DNA from: Cyanophora paradoxa
Taxonomy: Eukaryota > Glaucocystophyceae > Cyanophorales > Cyanophoraceae
Reading direction: 5' to 3'
Assembly (NCBI GenBank): GCA_004431415.1
Contig: QPMI01000079.1
Coordinates: 62,001-126,000, forward strand
Length of the DNA: 64,000 nt
Of this stretch, positions 32,777-43,169 are shown piece after piece. The notes beneath the pieces were generated by a model, which searched no databases, was not told where the DNA came from, and saw only the letters and a program-made list of their open reading frames with translations. The number at the start of each line of letters is the position of its first letter. The first letter of the stretch is position 1. A program made the translations under genes and the position numbers.

Positions 32777-35700
32777 ATGGGCTTCTGTTGTTGTGGTGAG
32801 GAGCCCACGGTTGCTGCCGCAACCAAGGGAGTTGCTCCTGCCACCAACCCCTCGATGAAGACCCGGCGAAAGAGCGGCGACCCCGGTGCGCTGAGCCGCC
32901 TTTGCCTCTCAGTTGAGCACTTCAGCGGCGCTGACGCCGCCCGTCAGACGAACTCGCCGTGCTTCAGGCAATCGGCAGTCGCCTCTTCGCGGCGTTCGTG
33001 GAGAAGTTCATGGCCCAGACGGGTGCGCGGCGGGCCCCGCTGCGCGCTTTCGCGCTCCCTAAGCGCCCGCAGACGATCTGGTGGCGCTCTGCGACCAGCA
33101 GGGGAGCTGCGCGACGTACTCGGCCACGCTCGCCAAGCGGATCTGGACGGACTTCACGCTCTTCGGGGGGGAGGAGATGTCGTGCGCGGCGCCTCCTCCC
33201 GCGCGCTGCGCGCGCAGCAGACCCACGCGGCCGCCCCGCCCCGCGCAGCCTGTTCGAGAACCAGACGCCGGCCTTCCGACAGCTGGTCACGAACGGCTTC
33301 AAGAAGGCGATGGCGCTGGGGTCGTCGGAGACGCCCGTGGAGCTCTACGCGCAGATGCGCGTGGGCGGCCTGCCGGCCTCCACCTCCTCCCAGATCATGG
33401 ACGCCAAGCTCACCATCACGCCCCTCAAGCCGGCCCCGCCGCGCAAGCGGGAGGACCCGCGCGGCCAGCTCCCGGGCGCCGCCGCCGCGCAGGCGCAGCT
33501 CCCCGACAAGTACAAGAAGGAATTCTTCGCCGTCTTCGTCCGCTTCCCGGCGCTCGAGTCGCGCGCGGGTTCCGTCGCGGCGCTGCAGCCCAAGGCCTCC
33601 GTCGCCCGCATGCGGGCGCGTGCCCCGCCCCGCCCTGACCCGCCCCGCCCCGCTTGCGCCTCTGAGCCGGCGCCGCAGCCGCCGAGGGCGGTCGCTATGG
33701 CGGCGCACAGCATCGCCCAGTCCTCCATCGGCGAGGCGCGCCCGCCCGCGCCGCGCCGCCCTCGCGCCCCGCTCCCGCCCCGCCTGACCCGCGGCCGGCG
33801 GCACCGGCGCAGGCGCTCAAGTCGCCCGGGGACTCGTTCAGCGCCGGCGGGGGGGCGAAGATGAGCCCGGCCGACCTCGGGATCATCCCCCCCTCGGCGG
33901 CCGGGACCTGGGCCGGCTCCCTCGAGGACGGCACGGGCACCGACTCCAAGCGCAGCGAGCGGCGCGCACGCACACACGCGCCCCCGTGGCGCTCCGCCCT
34001 CGACCGCCCCGTCTGACGCGTCCCCGCAGGGCGCCGGAGGGGCACGCCTCCGCCGGCATCGCCAACTCGGCTTCTGCCGCAGCCGCCGCCGCCGCCGCCG
34101 CCGCTGCAGCCGCGTGCTCCGAGTGCGAGGAGCTGCAGGTGCGGCATCGATGCCTCCTCCCTCGCCCCCGCCCCGGCCCCACCGCTGAGCGCCCGCCCCC
34201 CCCGGTTCGCGCCGCAGACGGCTGTGGCGACGCTGGAGCACCGCGTGGAGGAGCTCGCGGAGGCCCGCGCAGCCCTCCAGGCGAGCCGCCGCCCTCCGCT
34301 TCGCTTGGGCGCGGCGCGGCGCGCCTGACGCCGGGGCGGGCGCGGCAGCTGCGGGTGCAGTCGCTGGAGGCGGTCGGGTCGCTGGGGGCCGGCCCCGCGG
34401 TCGCCGTCGCCGTGCGGGACCGCGCCGGCCGCTACCGCTTCCTCAACTCGACGGCCGCCCGCGCGCTGGCGCCGGGCAAGCGCCCCGCCGAGCTCATCGG
34501 GCGCACCCCGCACGACTTCCTGCCCCCCGAAATCGCCTCCGTGCGCCCTCCGCCCTTCGCCCTCCGCCCGCGCAGCCCGCGGGGCGGCCCCCCTGACTCG
34601 GCCTCGGCGGCAGAGGCTGGAGCTGCACGACAGTGCCGTCATCGGCGGCGGCACGCCCTCCGTCGTCGAGTTCGAGGTGCGCGCGCCGCGGCCCTGGGCC
34701 GCAGCCCGTTTGCTGCGCGGGCCGGACCCGGGAGCGAGCATGGGGGCGGCGGCAGGCGAAGGAGGGAGAGTACCCGTCCTCCGGGCGCCTGCTGGTGATT
34801 AAGTTCGGGTGGAGCTCGGCGCCCGAGGGGGAGGGGCAGGGCGGGGGCCCCGGCCCCGCCACCGACACCGTCGGCGGCGTCTGCGAGATCGTCGTCCCCG
34901 TCGCGTCGGCCCCGCCGGCAGGCGGCGCCTGGGCGCCCCCGCCCGAGGCCGAGACGGCGCGCGCGGCCCTCCGCGCCTGCGCCTTCTACAGCCGCAACCT
35001 CGTCGCCCCCGCCCTCGAAGTCGCCCGTGCGCTCTCGGCGCTTCCCGCCCGGGCCCGAGGTCGCCCCTGACGCCTCCCTCGGGCCGGGCAGAGCTGTGCG
35101 GGCAGCTCGACATGGGCCGCCTGGCCGCGCGGGAGGTCCACATCGTGCGGCGGGCCCTCTCCCTCGGCGCCGTCCTCTCGCGCTCCGCCCGCGCCCTCCA
35201 CGCCGCCTTCGTCCACGCCTCCTCCTCCCCGGCCCCGGGCGCCCTCGCCCCCGCCCTCGGCCGCCCCGCCGGCCTCCCGCCCCTGCCCCCCGCCGGCTTC
35301 GCCGACATCAGCTCCCTCCTGGGCGCCGCCGAGAGCGCCCACGGCAAGGGCCGCATGCGCAAGTCCGACTCCCGTGCGCCCGGCTCCGCCCCGCTCCCAT
35401 CCGGTCCGATTGCGAGCCAACTCTCGCGTGCAGAGTCGAGCCTGGCGGGGACCGGCGAGGCGGTCGACGTCCACCTCGTCGTCGAGGCTGCCCTCGACGC
35501 CGCCGCCGCCGTGCGCCCCGCCCGCCCCCGCCCGCCCCGCAGCCCCGCCGCCTGCTCCAGCCTCTCTCGCCTGGCCTGGCCCGGTCTAGTTCTCGAGCCC
35601 TGGCCTGCTCCCTAAGCCCCGGCCCCTGTCCTCGTCCCGGCCCAGCGCCGCCCTGAGCGCCGGCCCTCGCCCGCAGGCCGCCGCCGCGCGCCGCGTCGAC

Positions 35701-38288
35701 GTCCTCGTCTCCATCTCGCCCACCTGGTCCGACGCCCCGCGCCCCGCCCCGCCCCGCCCCGCGCGCTCGTGCGCCCCCGCCGAGGCGCCCGTTCCCCCCT
35801 CCCTCCTCCCCAGCACGCGGTTCCTGTACCAAGACGGGTACGCCCTGGCGGGGGCCCTCTCCGCCCTCCTCCAGTTCGCCCTCCCCGAGGTAGCCCCCGG
35901 CGACTCCGTGCGTGCCCCCCCCGCCCCCCCCCCCCCCCCCCCCCCCTCCCCTTCTAACAGGGCGGCGGGGCGGGGGCAGATGGTGCTGCGGGTGGAGGAC
36001 GAGGACACGGACAAGCCGGCGCAGCACCGCGTCCTCTTCACCTTCTCGGTCCGCCCCGCTCGCCTCTCTCCCGCAGGCCCCGCGCCGCTGACGCCCCGCT
36101 CCAGCCCGGGGACGAGCCGCTGCGGACGCGGGACCCCGGGGCCCCCTCCGAGGCCGCCCCCGACGACCTCTACCGGGTCCGAGGCCCCTCCCGCCCCTCC
36201 GCTCCGCCCCGCCCCGCGCCGCTCACGGGCCCCGGGGCGCAGGCGGTGGACGGGGAGACGGGGCGCGAGTTCCACGTCTGGCTTCTCAAGTCCCTCCTCC
36301 CCCAGGTCCGCACCGAGCCGGGCCGGCTCTGGCGCTTGCGCTCGGCGGTTCTTCTTCTGTCTGACCCCGCGGCGGCCCCCGCAGCTGCGCGACGTCCGGT
36401 GGCTAACGGCCTCGGCGGCGGCGGCCGGCGGCAGCGGCGCGCGCGGGGGGCCCCTGGGCGCGCAGGACGACTACGCGTCCCTGCAGGCCGCCACCATCGA
36501 CGGCTCCATGCACGGCGCCGCCGCCGCCGCCGCGGCCCTCTCCGCCGCCGCCGGCAACGGCACCGGCGGCGACGGGCCCCTGACTTCCGTCCGCCGCGTC
36601 GCGAGGTGAGCCAAACCGAGCCAGGCCGGGCCGGGCCAAGCTCCCGAGGAGGCGGAGCGGGGCGGGGCCGAACAGACGCCTCGCGCAGGTCGCACACGCT
36701 GCTGGTGCCGGTGGGGCGCCCGGCGCCGGGCGTGCTGGTGCCCACCTCGACCTTCCGCGACGACGAGTGGGACGTGCTCGGTGCGGCGCCCTTTCCGCGA
36801 GCCCTCCCGCGCCTGGTTGCATCTGATCGCGATCGCGGCGCGCAGTGCCCGGGGCGGTGAAGCAGCAGCCGTTCATCGGGCGCAAGCTCGTCCTCTGCGT
36901 CTCCAACGCCGCCCTCCGCGCCACCGTGCGCGACCGAGCGATCGCCGTCGCCGTCGCCGTCGCTGAGGCCCGGGGGCGGGGGCGCGCGCAGGTGCACGCG
37001 CACCTGAAGGAGTGGGGCGCCGACGTCGTCAACCTCCGCACCTTCAAGGCGCGCCCCCGCCCCCGCCCCCGCCCCGCCCCCCCTTCCTGCCTCCTCATCC
37101 TTCGCTGAGGGGCGGGGCGGCAGGGCCTCACGGCGATCGCCGGCGTGCACGCGTACATCGTCGGGCCGCCCGTCGGGCCCCCCGGCGAGGACCGCGTCGC
37201 CAGGGCGAGCCCTCCCCCCCTCCGCAGAGACTCCGCCCGCTGAGGCGGCCCTCCGCGCGCGCGCAGACGCTGGCGAAGCACGACAAGCTGGTGAACCAGG
37301 TGGTCTTCATCGGGGACCGCCCCGACGTCGCCAACGTCAACCGCGGCCTCGTCGTGCCCCTCACCCCGTTGAAGCTCTCCACCCTCTTCCTCGTCCTCAA
37401 GAACCTGTGCGCCACTCCGACCCGCGTCGCTTGCTCGGGTCCGGTACTCTGTCAGAACTGATTCTTCCCGGCCCCAGGCTCTGGACGGTGGACAAGCTGC
37501 TGCGGAACCAGAACGCGCCGCCGCCGGAGATCCCGCCGGAGGGCGGGCACAAGCGGCACCCGCCGGGCGTGCGGACCTCGTTCAGGACGCAGGAGGCCCG
37601 GCCCTCGCAGGCCGGCACCACCGCGCAGGACCTCCGGCCCTCCCAGGCCGAGACGACGGCGGCGGCGGCCACGGCGGCGCTGCTGCCGCCGGCGACGGCC
37701 GCCGCGACGGCCGCCTCCACGCGGCGGGCCGGCGACGCCGAGTCGGACGACGACGCGAGCGCCCCGGCGGTGCGCGCGCCGCCCGCCTCGAGCGCCCCTC
37801 GCCCCCGCCCTCGCTGACGCGCGCCCCTCCGTCCACCCCGCAGGCCCGAGCGGCCCGCTGCCGCCGCCCCCCGCCGGCTCCCACAGCGGGGCGGAGCCGG
37901 ACCTCGCCGACCGTGTCACTGCCGTCGGTACGCTCTCTCTAATCTAAAAGTCGGAGCCGGCCGCCTCCAAAGGGGGAGCGGTGCCTGACCTGACGCGCGC
38001 GCGCGGGCAGACACGCGCGTGGCGGACTCGGTCGTGGACGAGAAGGAGGACGATCGCGAGGCGCCGGCGAGGCCGCACGGGGTCACGCCGGTCGACGTGC
38101 CCCCCCCGCTCCCCTCGGCGCGGGGCGGCCCGGGCACGGCGCGGAGCGGCGCCCCGGCCTCGGCGCGCAGCGGGGGCAAGTCGCAGGGGCACGGGCAAGC
38201 CGTGCCGGGGCGGGCCGTCGCCAAGCCCAAGTCGGTCCGCCTCGAGCCCAAGTCCGGCCACTCGACCCCCCAGATGCCCCCGAGCTAG
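32777..38288 (+). CDS. Lipid-anchored PAS protein with degenerate hybrid histidine kinase
   Basis: The first residues MGFCCCG combine an N-myristoylation glycine with palmitoylatable cysteines, so membrane tethering is likely. An unknown N-terminal domain follows (IGSRLFAAFVEKFMAQT; LFENQTPAFRQLVTNGFKKA). Next are an Ala run, a coiled coil (TAVATLEHRVEELAEARAAL) and a PAS domain at about 34350-34680 (VRDRAGRYRFLNSTAARALA, ELIGRTPHDFLPPE). The DHp-like helix at 34960-35200 has YSRNLVAP where kinases have SHELRTP. The ATPase-like part (35690-36470) has LALLQFAL-type sequence (ALSALLQFALPE) instead of the N-box and GETGREFHVWLLKSL instead of GxGLGL. Receiver-like folds at 36860-37410 (RKLVLCVSNAALRA; HAYIVGPPVG; VVPLTPLKLSTLF) lack the phospho-Asp and the Lys. 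It ends in a disordered basic tail, TAG at 38286-38288. It is probably a non-catalytic signalling scaffold. Confidence 0.68.
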
Positions 38289-38774
38289 CTAGCCACCTAG
38301 CCAGCTCTATTCGCGGAGACCCTATTCGAATCTCGTTGCTCGCTAAACCCTTACAGAGGGTGGATATTCGTATTTTATTGTCGTTCTATGCCAGCCATGG
38401 CTTTCTGTATTTACAGCTATTAACAACTAAGAAATGCCAGTGTTAAGTGAGCTTTATCTCCAGTCGCTGCAGCCGAAGCGTCACAGTTCTTTTGCAGCTA
38501 CAGTTTATAGCGTCCGTTGGCATATTCAGAGGCTACGTTGGGGTAGAGCTTAGCTGCAGTGCTGCTTTTATATTTGAATCGCGAATGCTGGGGCCCGGGG
38601 TCCGGCTTGGACCGCGTATACGTAGAGGGGTTTTTGGGCTTCGGCTATGATTCTGAGGCTTGCGTTCTGGCAGTGTAAATTATCATAGTTTGTCGAATAT
38701 TAATAAAGTAAGTAAAGCGACTTTCTTACAAGCGAGCTCGAGTCCCTGCGGAGCAGGAGTGGCCTTGGGTCTAC
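38289..38774. other. 3' flank of the pseudo-histidine-kinase gene
   Basis: AT-richer sequence without exons. An AATAAA at 38702-38707, about 414 nt after the stop codon, is a possible polyadenylation signal, although many protists do not use AATAAA. Confidence 0.4.
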
Positions 38775-38872
38775 CGTAGACGACTTAAATACCGCGCCAC
38801 ATATTACCGCGTTCTAAAATTTCGGCGCCGGTAGGCGCTTTAGCGCGGTACCAAATTAGCGCGTTTTCATCA
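38775..38872. mobile_element. Truncated MITE copy, inverted relative to the 28.3 kb element
   Basis: It begins TACCGTAGACGACTTAAATA and stays closely similar to the reverse complement of 28425-28523 for nearly 100 bp (including CCGCGCCACATATTACCGCG and TTCTAAAATTTCGGCGCCGG). It then loses similarity at about 38872. Only one terminal repeat is present. Confidence 0.7.
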
Positions 38873-40618
38873 ATTTGGGGTACGGCCCATACAAAAGTGT
38901 TAGCGCCCTGCAGCTGGCCGCGCGCCAGGCCGGGGCGGACTTAGGTGTCTTAGGCCTACAAATGGGGTAGTAGGTGTCTTCAAATATACGAATTTCGCTT
39001 TCTAAAATTTGTGACAAGATACCCACAGACCTAAGGGCCTCTCCTTTCCCCAAGGCCGATGCCTTCGCGTTCCTTTGCGCCCTCTTCCTCACTTGGCCTG
39101 CCTGGCCGGCGCCGGAACTCTTCGAGGAAAATTGTTTTTCATGCCTTCAACTTCGCGCCCTCCCCTCCCCCACCACCCCCCGGGCCCCCTTACCCCCATG
39201 CCACCCCCACCCCCACCACTCCATCGCAACCATCGCAATTTTTTTTGCAACCCCACCACTCCTGTGCCCCTCCATCGCAACCAGTACTCATCATCATCGG
39301 ATCAGAGACTCGAGCTCGCGATGCGCGCGCGCACCACGAAGGGAGACTAGTACTCGAGCTCGCGATCACATGCAGTCGAATTCAAACGCTTATGATTACA
39401 AATTAGTTTCTCGATATCGGCTCCACGGGACCGGCGCCGGCGCTGGCCGCGGCCCAGGCCCTGATCACGAGGTCTTTGGCAGCGCCGGCCGCGTCTACCA
39501 GCCCATATCAAAGGGGTCGTCCATGTCCTCGAACCCAGTGAATTAGAAGGGCTGCGCATGCATATGATTCATGATCATGATCAGGCCGAATCGAAAAGCG
39601 GCATGATCTCGGATTGAGATAGATATACCGATATTCAATTAATATATATTTGGATTTCAAATCCTGCTCCCTCTAGAATTTATGAAGATCTAGAGATCTA
39701 GACCCCATGGCCACCTGCAGTCGCACTACATATTTTATTTGATTAATACACGCGCACCAGGCAGACCTCGCATAAGTCCTCGAACCCGGCGGGGGGCTGC
39801 GGACGAGCCTGGCGTAAGCCCCGCGTCTCGACGGGGGGATTCACGAGACGCTGGGATTCATGATCATGATCATGATCATGATCATGATCAGTTTGCAAAC
39901 ACGGGCATGATCACAGCGAAGTGGGGGGGTACCCCCGCCATTAACACTCGAGTCCCATACAAACCTGTCCAAGTAACTGCCAGAACAGGCAATAACTGCC
40001 GGCCGCCCGCCGGCGCCCGGGCGCCGCGCTAGCAAGCTAGCAGCTCTTAGCTACGTCTAGCCAGGAGAATGGAAGCGGTCCGGTCAACGGGGGCGCCCTG
40101 GTTCGGAAGTTCGACTCGTAGCTAGTGCGGGCCGGCCGGGCCATCGCGGAGGCGCGCCGTGGCCAGCTCACCGCATCGTTAGTTCGTCTGGCATGTCGTA
40201 GACGAGAGGGCGCGCCCCGCCGAGCTAGCTGTGGTCCGCGGAAGGTGACTGCCGCGCACTGCGAACGTAGGATCGCAGGAAGCTGACCGCTGGCATCGCA
40301 GAGCCGACGCAGGACGTCGCGAACGGAATGAGCATCTGATGAGCATCTGCTGATGCGCTGGGCTGGTCGCCGCGCGACCGGCCTGACCGACGCCCCGCCA
40401 GGAGGCCGCGCACCAGCCGCGCGCCTCGCCGGCCGAGCGCAGGTGCAGCCTCGCCTTCCGAATGAGCTTTAGCTAAGCTGACAGTGATGAACGACGCTCG
40501 CAGCGCGCGCGGGACGCCGTTCCTGGGCCGCCCGCTCTTGGTGGTGGTTGCCGCCCCTCAGGAGTCGCCGTGGTGCGGGCGCGACCTTTTGCATCCTTTC
40601 CTCAGCTCGTTTCTGATG
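38873..40618. other. Gene-poor interval
   Basis: No exon set with consistent phase is visible on either strand. The stretch contains a C-rich pyrimidine region (39160-39260) and a (CATGAT)n run at 39859-39890. Palindromic strings such as GAGCTCGCGA and AGATCTAGAGATCTAG recur. Confidence 0.5.
39859..39890. repeat. (CATGAT)5 hexanucleotide microsatellite
   Basis: Five perfect CATGAT units plus a partial one. The same unit recurs in shorter form at 27610-27820 and 42586-42597. Each unit boundary is itself a TGATCA palindrome. Confidence 0.9.
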
Positions 40619-42825
40619 TTATCTACATGCAGGCATTGCGTGCGCATGGTGTGGCGCTTCGAGGCGGGCGTTCTTGACCGAGAACGCCACCTGGTCCCCC
40701 TTCTTGGCCAGACCTTGCTTCTCCCCGTCGCTCTCCGCGTCTCCCTTTGATAGCGCGTCGTCTAGATTGTTATGTACGATGAATCTATGCGTTTTCCCGC
40801 CGCCGCGCCCGCCCCCCCTCTCCAGGGTTGAGTGCCACCACTGCACCACTCTAGCAGAGGCGCCCTGCGCGCCCAGCACGCCCCGCAGCACTGGAGATGA
40901 ATGAAAACGATGTAAATTACATAGAAGTACATCAGAGCACGATCCAATGCGTCCGGGAAGCGCGGGCAAGGGGTCCGAGCCTGGCCCCATGTCCTTGCCA
41001 CCACCACCGCCAGCCTCCGAACGCAGCACGGCGCCCTGCACAGCACGCGCGCGGTGCGCAACATAGTTAGCCTTGCGTAGGAGCACAGCTGGCGCGGGGG
41101 TTCTGCCGGGATGCGCACCGGGAGCGACCAGCACCGCAGCAGTGACGGGCACCAAGCCAAACCGCGCGGCGGACTCGCCCAATGGCCCCGGCGTAAGCTG
41201 TTGACACAAACGATGCCGCCAGCGCGCTGCGGGCGTCGGGCGAGGTCGGGGTTGGTCGCCGGCAGGCGAGCGGGCGGGCGCAGCGGGCGGACCTCATCAT
41301 CATGCCAAGGCGAGGACGCCGACCATTCCCGAACGCTTCCAGCACCTTACAATCCTGTTTGAAGCACGTTAGACCCGCGCAGCTAGAGCGCCCAGGTCGC
41401 CGCACCTTCCAGAGCACACCGCCTGGCGGGCGGGCGGCGCGGTCGCGCTGTATCGACGCAGATGATGTCTATATGACCTGTGCGGACCTCCTGATACGCC
41501 GCCAGGCAGCGCCGAGCTCGCCCGCCTCCGCCACTCCCGCCAGGCAGCGCCCGAAGACGGCGCCTAGATCAACGGCAAGCTGGGGATCTGTTACGTTCAA
41601 TCGATAGAGCTTCGAACGCTCTGCTCGCTGTACTAGCCGCGCCTGGCGGAGTGGTGCCGTTTTGGAGAAAGTGGTGGCGAAAGTGCGGTAATCCGCCAAA
41701 CCGGGTTGGACTTCAAGTCCTAGGCGGCCCATACAACTCGAATGTTAATGCACCTACCCCCCCCACACTTCGCTGTGGATCAGTTTGCAAACACGGGAAG
41801 AGGAACAAGAGGAAATTAAATCGGCGGGGCCCGGGGTCGAGGCGCCGGCGCGGATTCATGATCAAGCTGAATCGAAAATTTAAAGCGGCATCGATATCGA
41901 ATTGAATCGCAAATGCGCAGCTCTCTCTGAAATTTATAAAGATCTAGAGACCCTAAAAGAGGAAAAAGAGGAAATTAAAGCCGCCCCGGCCGGGGCCCGC
42001 ACCTGGCAGACCTTGCAGGGGGTGCGCCCCGCCAGCTCCGCCTCCTCTCTCGAGTCGAAGCGCACGAGGTCGGACCGGAAGGGGAGGTGGAACTGCGGCT
42101 TGCCCTCGCGGTCGCGCTGGTGCAGGTGGACGCAGCCGCCGACGTGGTGCCTGCGGGGGCCCGGCGTGTCGATCGCCCAGCGCGCCTCGCGATCGCCGTC
42201 GGCATCCGGATCCGGCCGCGGCTCCGGTCGCGGCTCGGCCGCGGCCGGGCGCTGATAATGTTTCGAGCGCGCATGTGCGCGCTCTACATGTGCACTGCTG
42301 TTGAGTCTGGGGTCTTTCATTGCGCGCTCAAGGAACGAGTCCCATCGCTTCAGTAGCGCTTCATCTTTGGCTTGAACAGCATCTGCGAGTCCGAATATTG
42401 ACAGCGTTTCGCCCTGTGTGCCCGTCACAAATTAGATTCGATTTCGCGCGAAAATCAAGAGAGCGCCGGCCCGGCCGGCGCCTTGCATATATACCTCTTG
42501 CATTAATTCATCGAATGTATCCTTTTTGTTGGCGCCCGCGGCGCCCGCGATCGGCTCGCCCTGCAGAAGCTCGTTACGCGTTCATGATCATGATCATTTT
42601 CAAGCTGAGTCGAAATTCGACCGCGGAGACGCGCGCGCGCGCACCTTGGAGAGCTCCGCGGCCGAGCTTTGCGGCTCCCGGGCGGTCGCCTTCAAATTTT
42701 CTGCGACGCGTACTTCGGCTGAATTCGATTCGAATCGCCTCGCTTTGGAAAAAGCGGCGCGCGCGCGCACCATCGGGGAGGCTGTGCTCCTGCACTGTGC
42801 GCTCGAGGACCGACATTTCCAGCAG
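40619..42825 (-). CDS. Multi-exon gene of unknown function with zinc-ribbon-like and possible cold-shock-like parts (5' end unclear)
   Basis: Exons read right to left with matching phases: 42825-42771 (LLEMSVLERTVQEHSLPD), then one containing LKATAREPQSSAAELSK, one containing GANKKDTFDELMQE, and 42413-42003 (GETLSIFGLADAVQAKDEAL ... RTPCKVCQ). In the last, HHVGGCVHLHQ followed by VRFDSREEAELAGRTPCKVC resembles the small Cys-rich module ending FxSxxEAxxxGyrPCkxC in Ada-type and related zinc-binding proteins. Further left an exon with LAVDLGAVFGRCLAGVAEAG (about 41490-41580) and a final exon (VVQWWHSTLE; FIVHNNLDDALSKGD; LAKKGDQVAFSV, stop at 40619-40621) are plausible. The final exon is faintly cold-shock-domain-like. 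The first exon was not found, and exons between 40900 and 42003 are uncertain. Confidence 0.42.
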
Positions 42826-42840
42826 CTGCCGCCGGAAAAT
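42650..42840. repeat. Direct repeat, copy 1 (contains two exons of the neighbouring gene)
   Basis: Similar to 45405-45590 in the same orientation: both contain GCCGAGCTTTGCGG-like sequence, GGTCGCCTT, TTCGAATCGCCTCGCTT and GGGGAGGCTGTGCTCCTGCA. In the minus-strand gene the region encodes the MSVLERTVQEHSLPD exon and the following one. Confidence 0.65.
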
Positions 42841-43169
42841 AAACTTGAAAACAGCTATAGATCGCTATAAAGATCAATTCAGAAGGGGGACGCCGGGAGC
42901 CCTAAAAAAGGAGCCCGGATTCTCAAGCTCCCAGCTGCAGCTATAGAGGGGATCAACAGCTGCAGGTGAGATCTTGAGGGGGGTGAGAAGCTCAATTAAT
43001 ATTGCACACGCGGCAAGGGGAGATCTAGATATCTAGAAGGGCCGAAATTTCGAGGCTCATGCAGTGGCTTGCGGTCGAGGACCGCCGGCCAAGAAGCTTA
43101 ATTCTAGCAGCCCCCGCAGTGCGCATGCTGGTGTTTATATAGAGACTAGTACTGTGGCCGGTAATTCAC

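Noticed and set aside
39420-39545. Possible minus-strand terminal exon reading FTGFEDMDDPFDMGW
   Set aside because: An in-frame TAA directly precedes it and no acceptor AG is available between, and no partner exon was found.
40484-40750. Plus-strand open frame starting MMNDARSARGTPFLGRP
   Set aside because: It is antisense to the better supported minus-strand terminal exon, and it shows no splice partners or domain.
41640-41720. tRNA-like stretch with GGTTGGACTTCAAGTCC
   Set aside because: The apparent T-arm is only a GGACTT/AAGTCC hairpin. The stem and loop lengths do not fit and no matching acceptor stem exists.
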